A DNA stretch of 64,000 nt, taken from Panulirus ornatus. Lineage: Eukaryota; Arthropoda; Malacostraca; Decapoda; Palinuridae. The stretch lies in the NCBI RefSeq assembly GCF_036320965.1, contig NC_092250.1, forward strand, positions 9,300,903-9,364,902, in the 5' to 3' direction. Below are positions 54,966 to 64,000 of the stretch, piece by piece; position 1 is the stretch's first letter; each line of letters begins with the position of its first letter. The position numbers were made by a program, and so were the translations under genes. Below the pieces are notes generated by a model. That model had not been told where the DNA came from. It searched no databases and was given only the letters and a program-made list of their open reading frames with translations.

Positions 54966-55679
54966 TCAATCTTTTCCTTGCACGCCTTTCACCCTCCTGC
55001 ATGTTCAGGCCCCGATCGCTCAAAATCTTTTTCACTCAATCCTTCCACCTCCAATTTGGTCTCCCACTTCTCGTTCTCCCCACCTCTGATACATATATTC
55101 TCTTTGTCAATCTTTCATCACTCACTCCCTACATGTGACCAAACCATTTCAATACACCCTCTGTTCTCTCAAACACACTCTTTTTATTACCACACATTTG
55201 TCTTACCCGTTCATTATTTACTCGATCAAACCACCTCACACCACATATTATCCTCAAACATCTCATTTCCAACACATCCACCGTCCTCCGCACAACTTTA
55301 TCTATAGCCCACGCCTCGCAACCATATAACATTGTTGGAACATTATTCCTTCAAACATACCCATTTTCGCTTTCCGAGATAATGTTCCTGCCTTCACACA
55401 TTCTTCAACGCTCCCAAAACTTTTGCCCCCTCTCCCATCCTGTGACTCATTTCCGCTTCCATGGTTCCATCCGTTGCCAAATCCACTCTCAGATATCTAA
55501 AACACTTCACTTCCTCCAGTTTTTCTCCATTCAAACTTAGCTCCCAGTTGCCTTGTTCCTCAACCCTACTGTACCCAATAACCTTGCTCTTATTCACATT
55601 TACTCTCAGATTTCTTCTTTCACACTTTACCAAACTCAGTCACCAGCTTCTGCAGTTTCTCACCCAGATCAGCCACCAG
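54966..55679 (-). mobile_element. RTE-like LINE copy AA, C-terminal part
   Basis: Starts at the C-terminal GRP region with no 3' UTR or terminus and extends to the LVTEFGK/EKLQK segment near 55670. Open pieces at 55332-55129 and 55633-55394 carry [15 protein letters not shown] and NKSKVIGYSRVEE. Confidence 0.8.
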
Positions 55680-55836
55680 CTGATTCGACAGAGAATCCAA
55701 CAGAAAATCTGATAATTCGCTTATAAAAGAAGGAAGGTTCATTCCATTTTCAGTTATTCTTTTGCTCATTTTGTAGAAAAACAAGGTTTAGCTCCGCGTC
55801 GCAATTAGCTTTGGATACTGTGAACTTATTCTGCAG
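55680..55836. other. Low-copy sequence before the dioxygenase pseudogene
   Basis: AT-rich, no feature recognised. It may contain the 5' UTR of the source transcript. Confidence 0.4.
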
Positions 55837-56421
55837 ATGATAGAGATTGTAGGGAAGAAGGTGCAGGCATGGCACATTGATAATAGCTCTGAGGATATGA
55901 GACTGGAGTATCACCTATCTCAACCTCATTTTTTCGACGTGGAAAATTTGTCAAGGAATACAGGAGTCATGTAGTGAAAGCTTTATCCTGAAAATTATGA
56001 GTCAGAGGGAAAGCTGAACCACATCAAAAGTGAGAAAGGTTACTCATATATGGATATGACTGAAGTGTCACCAGAGGAATTACCTGACTATGAAGAGAAG
56101 ATAAACTCTTTCTATGAGGAACACCTCCACAAAGATGAAGAAAGTCGATTCATCTTAAAAGGCTCCAGATACTTGGACCTTCGCGATGAAGCTGATAACT
56201 AGATAAGGATTGAAGTGACACATGGAGACTTATTGATTCTGCCAGCTGGAATTTATCATCGATTCACTGTTGACGTCAAGAATTACATTAAAGTTATGAG
56301 ACTATTTGTTGGTGAGCCACTTTGGACACCCTACTACCGGTCTGCTGGCGATATGGAGGCTCTTAAATTTTATGTAATGCAACAAAAAAGGAATTTTGGT
56401 GAAAAGAATTCAGATATCTAA
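55837..56421 (+). pseudogene. ADI1: Acireductone dioxygenase (methionine salvage) pseudogene, intronless
   Basis: A single continuous frame of 194 codons from ATG 55837 to TAA 56419-56421 matches acireductone dioxygenase end to end: VQAWHIDNSSED near the N-terminus, GYSYMD, LPDYEEKI, the metal-binding stretch YEEHLHKDEESRF, then [13 protein letters not shown] and [13 protein letters not shown]. The usual ligands (two His and the Glu of HxHxxxxE-type spacing, plus His of IYHRF) are all present. It is broken by three in-frame stops: TAG and TGA at codons 46-47 (family Tyr-Trp) and TAG at codon 122 (family Trp). There is no frameshift and no intron, as expected for a retroposed copy; no poly(A) was seen. 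The active enzyme oxidises acireductone in the cytosol and nucleus. Confidence 0.85.
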
Positions 56422-56626
56422 AGATGTCTTTATGTTAACGCTACTCGAGATCTTCAATCAGAGGACCTGTTAATTGTCTGTAATTACTGAATCAGATGTA
56501 ATCATGCAAGCATGATAAATTCATAATGGTTGGGTATTAGAAAGAATGCTTTTTCTAACAGATATGCACGGTGATTGATCTCAGTTACACAATGCACTTT
56601 TTTCTGGGAATTTTGCTGCTATATTG
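56422..56626. other. Low-copy sequence after the dioxygenase pseudogene
   Basis: AT-rich and non-coding; may include the source 3' UTR. No AATAAA-plus-poly(A) end seen. Confidence 0.45.
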
Positions 56627-56815
56627 TGAAGGCGGAGGTGAAAATATTTAATGTTTTAGGGAAAGAGGCAAACAGTATTGGTGAGAACGGAGTGTTGAAA
56701 GTAAATGAGCTTAGAAAAGACTTGCGTGAAGAAATACCAGGAGAGAATGAGTGTAGAAAGGAAAAGATGAGGAAAACAAAGCAAGGGGAGTGGATGAGCA
56801 ATAGGAGTAGGTGAT
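56627..56815 (+). mobile_element. LINE linker fragment
   Basis: About 190 bp matching the family from EAEVKI through VNELRKD to the KYQERLS-like EIPGENE segment, with small deletions. No TA array on either side. Confidence 0.65.
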
Positions 56816-57190
<375 letters not shown>

Positions 57191-58066
57191 GATCATAGTT
57201 CTTTGTTAACTTAATAACAGAAGATTCAATGATATTTCTCGTGGTAATAGAGTTAGAGTTAATAAATGAAATGGCATTACTCCAATACAATGATCATAGT
57301 TTTTAACCTGATTAAACAAGGCATTTGATTCTTGTCCCGTTCTTATACTACATTTATGCTGCTTAAGTCTAACAGAAAGAACCTTACCAGTCTGCCCAAC
57401 ATAAACTTATCACAGTTTCTACATGGCACTTTGTAGATACATCCAGGAGAACTTTCTGGTGAATTCTTGATTAAGATATTCTTTATAGTATTATTGTTGC
57501 TGAAGGCAACATTTACATCAAAGGATTTAAGCAACATGGAAAGTAAAGTAGAATTATTATTAAAAGGGAGAACTAAAAGATTCTTGGTGTCAATGGGAAG
57601 TTTGAGCTCAACTCTATAAAACGATTTCTTCGCTAACTAAAGGGATTTTTCAATGAAAGATTTATGGTACTTTAACTTAGATCCAATAGAATACATCTTC
57701 TCAAACTCATCATCAATAAACTCTGGGCCGCAAATACGTAATGCCCTAAGGAACACAGATTGAAAAGATGATAAATTAACTCCGTCATGTCGAGATAAGT
57801 AATAATGGATATATGAGCATACATTGGTAGATTCTCTGTATATGCTAAACTTAAACTTGTTTCCTTGCCTATGGGGTCATGCAATCTGAAAATGATAACA
57901 TACCGTTATTTTCATTTTCTACAGTAAATTTGATGGAAGGTACTAAATTTTTAAGTAAGGGGAGCAACATTTGCAAATTTTCATTTGTTGACCAAACGCA
58001 AAGAACATCATCTACATAACTAAACCAAATTCCATTAGAAGATAAGATATCCTTTAGTAATTATGT

Positions 58067-58294
58067 TTAAAAAAAATCCATATGAAGATTACTTAGTACA
58101 GGTGAAAGATGGTTACCCATTGCTATACCAAATTTTTTAGCATAATAATCTCCATTGAATTGAAATACACTGCCTTTTATACACAATTTTATCAGTTTAA
58201 TGAAAAGAGACTTTGAAACAGGTAAATGAATATCATCCAAGACATCAAACAAATATTCTAAAAGGTCATCAACTGAAAAGTGAGGAAACATCAA
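58067..58294 (-). CDS. Penelope-like reverse transcriptase, motif B region (fragment)
   Basis: 75 codons including GDYYAKKFGIAMGNHLSPVL, the Penelope motif B region. Just downstream in another frame is YVDD (bases 58007-58018), motif C, with both Asp residues intact. Confidence 0.8.
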   Translation of the reverse strand: MMFPHFSVDDLLEYLFDVLDDIHLPVSKSLFIKLIKLCIKGSVFQFNGDYYAKKFGIAMGNHLSPVLSNLHMDFF

Positions 58295-58901
58295 AGCTAA
58301 CTAGTTTGAAATCAAAATTTACGTTGATATTATTAAGCTTGTTGACTAAATCTACATTGTTCACGATATCAGAGTTTGATACCTTACCCACTAAAGGCCT
58401 TAATAAAGAAACTAACCATTTTGACAATCTATATGTGATGGAGCCTCCTGAAATCACTATAGGCCTTGCTGGAAAATTCTGTTTATGTGTTTTGATAAGT
58501 CCATACACATATGGCAATGAAGGAGACAAAGATGACAATCTTTTGATGAGAGAACCATTATCTTTCAACAACAACTTCATTTCTTTATTGAAATGGAAGT
58601 TAACTGCTTCAAGGGGATTTTTACTGAGTTTATAATATGTTGTGTCATCATTTAAAAGATCATTCATTTTAGATAAATGGTTACTTTTGTGTAAAATCAC
58701 AACAGTGTTAGCCTTATCTGCTTTAGTAATATGTATATCTTTGTCTTTATAAAGGCAATTAGGTTCCACTGGTTTTGACAAACTGGCATACACTACGCCC
58801 TTACAGATATTAATTTCATCATTAGTTAAATTACTGTATTTCTCTAAATTACAAAAAGACTTTCTGACATCAACACAGCTGGCTTCCCTGTTAGAGCACA
58901 C
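58269..58901 (-). CDS. Penelope-like reverse transcriptase, N-terminal half (fragment)
   Basis: 210 codons with the Penelope-type order ITKADKANTVVILHKSN, DDTTYYKLSKNP, YGLIKTHKQNFPARPIVI, SITYRLSKWL and LVSFDVSSLFS, the last being reverse transcriptase motif A with its Asp. It is interrupted at the 3' side and continues in another frame. Confidence 0.82.
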   Translation of the reverse strand: MCSNREASCVDVRKSFCNLEKYSNLTNDEINICKGVVYASLSKPVEPNCLYKDKDIHITKADKANTVVILHKSNHLSKMNDLLNDDTTYYKLSKNPLEAVNFHFNKEMKLLLKDNGSLIKRLSSLSPSLPYVYGLIKTHKQNFPARPIVISGGSITYRLSKWLVSLLRPLVGKVSNSDIVNNVDLVNKLNNINVNFDFKLVSFDVSSLFS

Positions 58902-59450
58902 AAAACTTAATTCATAGCCTTATGCACACAAGGAATCCTTATCTATTTGTTTATTAGACAGGGTTATCACAAAAGAAGGGTTTGTGTTCTTAGTCCAGTG
59001 GCTGTTTTTAATAAGATGGTCCAACTTACAATTTAGTTTGATTTGTAGCCTCTTGCGTTCATTCCTTAACCTATTATAGCAATAGTCCAACATCCGGTTT
59101 TTCCAATATGTCAGTGTTGCCATTTGAAAGGCACATTTCTTCTCTCTTGTAATACGAAACACCTCCTCCATTTCGACCTTCTTTAATTCAATGTGTTTCT
59201 TTAGAATGATGCTTTGGAATTGGTCAAATGGTCGACCAGACAGCTGCAACAATCGCTAGGGTAGGACAGATCTTGGTATCACTTGTTTATAAAGGCATTT
59301 CCTAAGGAATTCAAATCCTAACTTCAGTTGGTGGGCCTTGATCAACGATTTGGAGAAAGCAGTAACGAAAGGAGAAACTCCAGGACAGCTTGTAGAGAAA
59401 TAATAGAAGAGCCGTGTGGAATCCAAGTTGGAAAGGATCACAATTTCGCA

Positions 59451-61637
<2,187 letters not shown>

Positions 61638-61664
<27 letters not shown>
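61638..61664. repeat. (TA)n array, short
   Basis: Only 27 bp, at the tail-to-tail junction of copies BB and CC. Confidence 0.9.
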
Positions 61665-61674
<10 letters not shown>

Positions 61675-63339
61675 TTTTCTTTTTTGGCTTTGTCGCTGTC
61701 TCCCGCGTTTGCGAGGTAGCGCAAGGAAACAGACGAAAGAAATGGTTCAACCCACCCCCATACACATGTATATACATAAACGTCCACACACGCAAATATA
61801 CATACCTACACAGCTTTCCATGGTTTACCCCAGACGCTTCACATGCCCTGATTCAATCCACTGACAGCACGTCAACCCCGGTATACCACATCGATCCAAT
61901 TCACTCTATTCCTTGCCCTCCTTTCACCCTCCTGCATGTTCAGGCTCCGATCACTCAAAATCTTTATCACTCGATTTTTCCACCTCCAATTCAGTCTTCC
62001 ACTTCTCCTCGTTCCCTCCACCTCTGACACATATATCCTCTTTGTCAATGTTTCCTCACTCATTCTCTCTATGTGCCCAAACCATTTCAAAACACCCTCT
62101 TCTGCTCTCTCAACCACGCTCTTTTTATTTCCACACATCTCTCTTACCCTTACGTTACTTACTCGATCAAACCACCTCACACCACACATTGTCCTCAAAC
62201 ATCTCATTTCCAGCACATCCATCCTCCTGCGCACAACTCTATCCATAGCCCACGCCTCGCAACCATACAACATTGTTGGAACCACTATTCCGTCAAACAT
62301 ACCCATTTTTGCATTCCGAGATAATGTTCTCGACTTCCACACATTCTTCAAGGCTCCCAGGATTTTCGTCCCCTCCCCAACCCTATGATCCACTTCCGCT
62401 TCCATGGTTCCATCCGCTGCCAGATCCACTCCCAGATATCTAAAACACTTTACTTCCTCCAGTTTTTCTCCATTCAAACTTTCCTTCCAATTGACTTGAC
62501 CCTCAACCCTACTGTACCTAATAACCTTGCTCTTATTCACATTTACTCTTAACTTTCTTCTTTCACACACTTTACCAAACTCAGTCACCAGCTTCTGCAG
62601 TTTCTCACATGAATCAGCCACCAGCGCTGTATCATCAGCGAACAACAACTGACTCACTTCCCAAGCTCTCTCATCCACAACAGACTTCATACTCGCCCCT
62701 CTTTTCGAAACTCTTGCATTCACCTCCCTAACAACCCCATCCATAAACAAATGAAACAACCATGGAGACATCACACACCCCTGCCGCAAACCTACATTCA
62801 CTGAGAACCAATCATTTTCCTCTCTTCCTACACGTACACATGCTTTACAACCTCGAAAAAAAACTTTTCACTGCTTCTAACAACTTGCCTCCCAAACCAT
62901 ATATTCTTAAGACCTTCCACAGAGCATCTCTATCAACTCTATCATATGCCTTCTCCAGATCCATAAATGCTACATACAAATCCATTTGTTTTTCTAAGTA
63001 TTTCTCACATACATTCTTCAAAGCAAACACCTGATCCACACATCCTCTACCACTTCTGAAACCACACTGCTATTCCCCAATCTGATGCTCTGTACATGCC
63101 TTCACCCTCTCAACCAATATCCTCCATATAATTTACCAGGAATACTCAACAACCTTATACCTCTGAAATTTGAGCACTCACTCTTATCCCCTTTGCCTTT
63201 GTACAATGGCACTATGCACGCATTCCGCCAATCCTGTGGCACCTCACCATGAGTCATACTTACATTAAATAACCTTACCAACCAGTCAATAATACAGTCA
63301 CCCCCTTTTTTAATAAATTTCACTGCAATACCATCCAAA
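61665..63339 (-). mobile_element. RTE-like LINE copy CC
   Basis: Short-form 3' UTR, open frame 61872-62801 covering motif B, FADD and the C-terminal region, one extra A near 62862 shifting the frame, then the fingers (FMDLEKAYD, 63039-62845) and VPLYKGKGDKSECSNFRG. It ends at DGIAVKFI, where it joins copy DD head-on at 63339. Confidence 0.88.
61872..62801 (-). CDS. LINE copy CC reverse transcriptase palm and C-terminal region (fragment)
   Basis: 309 codons: LRQGCVMSP near residue 6, QLLFADDTALVADS near 51, [34 protein letters not shown] (Met to Ile) and DVVYRG. Motif A lies upstream in another frame. Confidence 0.85.
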   Translation of the reverse strand: MNVGLRQGCVMSPWLFHLFMDGVVREVNARVSKRGASMKSVVDERAWEVSQLLFADDTALVADSCEKLQKLVTEFGKVCERRKLRVNVNKSKVIRYSRVEGQVNWKESLNGEKLEEVKCFRYLGVDLAADGTMEAEVDHRVGEGTKILGALKNVWKSRTLSRNAKMGMFDGIVVPTMLYGCEAWAMDRVVRRRMDVLEMRCLRTMCGVRWFDRVSNVRVREMCGNKKSVVERAEEGVLKWFGHIERMSEETLTKRIYVSEVEGTRRSGRLNWRWKNRVIKILSDRSLNMQEGERRARNRVNWIDVVYRG

Positions 63340-64000
63340 GTGCGTAAGACAAGGGAACAAATGGGAACATCAGTGAAGGTGGCTAATGGGGAGGTGATAA
63401 CAAGTAGTGGTGATGTGAGAAGGAGATGGAGCAAGTTTCTTGAAGGTTTGTTGAATTAATTTGATGATAGAGTGGCAGATACAGGGTGTTTTTGTCGAGG
63501 TGATGAGAGGGTTATTGAGAATGATTTGGTAAACAGAGAAGAGGTAGTAAAAGCTTCACGGAAGATGAAAGCCGGCAAGGCGGTGGGTTTGGATGCTATT
63601 GCAGTGGAATTTATAAAAAAAAAGGGGGTGACTGTATTCTTGACTGGTTGGTATGGTTATTTAGTGTATGTTTGACTCATGGTGAGGTGCCTGAGGACTG
63701 CCAGAATGCTTGCATAGTGCTATCATACAACTGCAAAGGGGATAAGAGTGGGTGCTCAAATTACAGAGGTATAAGTTTGTTAAGTATTCCCGGGAAATCA
63801 GATGGGAGGGTATTGACTGAGAGGGTGAAGGCATGTACAGAACAACAGATTGGGGAATATCACTGTGGTTTTTGAAGTGGTAGAGGATGTGTGGATCAGG
63901 TGTTTGCTTTGAAGAATATATGTGAGAAATACTTAGAAAAGCAAACGGGTTTGTGTGTAGCATTTATGGATCTGGAGAAGGCATATGATAGAGTTGATAG
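63340..64000 (+). mobile_element. RTE-like LINE copy DD, cut by window edge
   Basis: Starts in the linker at [14 protein letters not shown], with GKAVGLDAIAVEF, VPED and YRGISLLSIPGK readable and a TGA in the CGFRSG segment. It reaches FMDLEKAYDRVD at the right edge, so it continues beyond the window. Confidence 0.85.

Overview
This is repeat-dominated eukaryotic DNA, most likely from a decapod crustacean or a similarly repeat-rich arthropod. The host is an inference from the style of the repeats: an RTE-like LINE ending in a GHMERM/GRPNWRW region, Penelope-like elements, and very long (TA)n arrays. No tRNA, rRNA, operon or CRISPR array is present. Nearly everything is mobile-element debris; only one open frame looks like an intact non-transposon gene.

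The main component is a single RTE-like LINE family. Overlaying its copies gives an element of about 3.5 kb: a ~230 bp 5' UTR, one ORF of about 1,000 codons (APE-type endonuclease, linker, reverse transcriptase, C-terminal GHxxRM region) and a 3' UTR of about 190 or 450 bp ending in a GC-rich stem-loop. Around 27 copies or fragments lie on both strands. None is intact, but several are very similar to one another. A second repeat of about 240 bp occurs about nine times and joins the LINE 5' UTR to the LINE 3' stem-loop, so it looks like an internally deleted, non-autonomous derivative. Penelope-like elements (57.2-60.2 kb; terminal pieces at 28.4-28.8 and 46.5 kb) and tRNA-derived SINEs (37.9-38.6 kb) complete the set. 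About 28 (TA)n arrays, roughly 2.8 kb in all, lie at most junctions between elements.

Layout: 0-9.7 kb, minus LINE copies A-C, then plus copy D joined to its own inverted segment. 10.05-11.9 kb, a homopolymer-smeared stretch that looks like uncorrected sequence but still contains a recognisable LINE 3' half. 11.8-21.4 kb, LINE copies F-J and the short repeat. 21.4-24.7 kb, low-copy sequence with a ~900 bp pyrimidine-rich tract and a (TC)n array. 24.7-26.3 kb, a pseudogene of a multicopy invertebrate protein family of unknown function. 26.7-39.3 kb, LINEs K-P, a Penelope palindrome, a SINE array and short repeats. 39.3-40.1 kb, low-copy DNA. 40.1-46.8 kb, a mosaic of LINE pieces joined head-on. 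46.8-49.1 kb, an island holding a 299-codon membrane-protein ORF between two inverted 5' halves of the short repeat. 49.1-55.7 kb, LINEs Y, Z and AA. 55.8-56.4 kb, an intronless acireductone dioxygenase pseudogene. 56.6-64 kb, short repeat, Penelope pair and LINEs BB-DD.

The most interesting object is the 46.8-49.1 kb island. Both candidate start codons of its ORF lie inside sequence derived from the short repeat, and the repeat homology ends within a couple of bases of a GTGAGG splice-donor-like site in intact copies. This suggests a retrogene or a repeat-seeded gene. Alignments, divergence estimates and expression were not computed; similarity statements are by eye.
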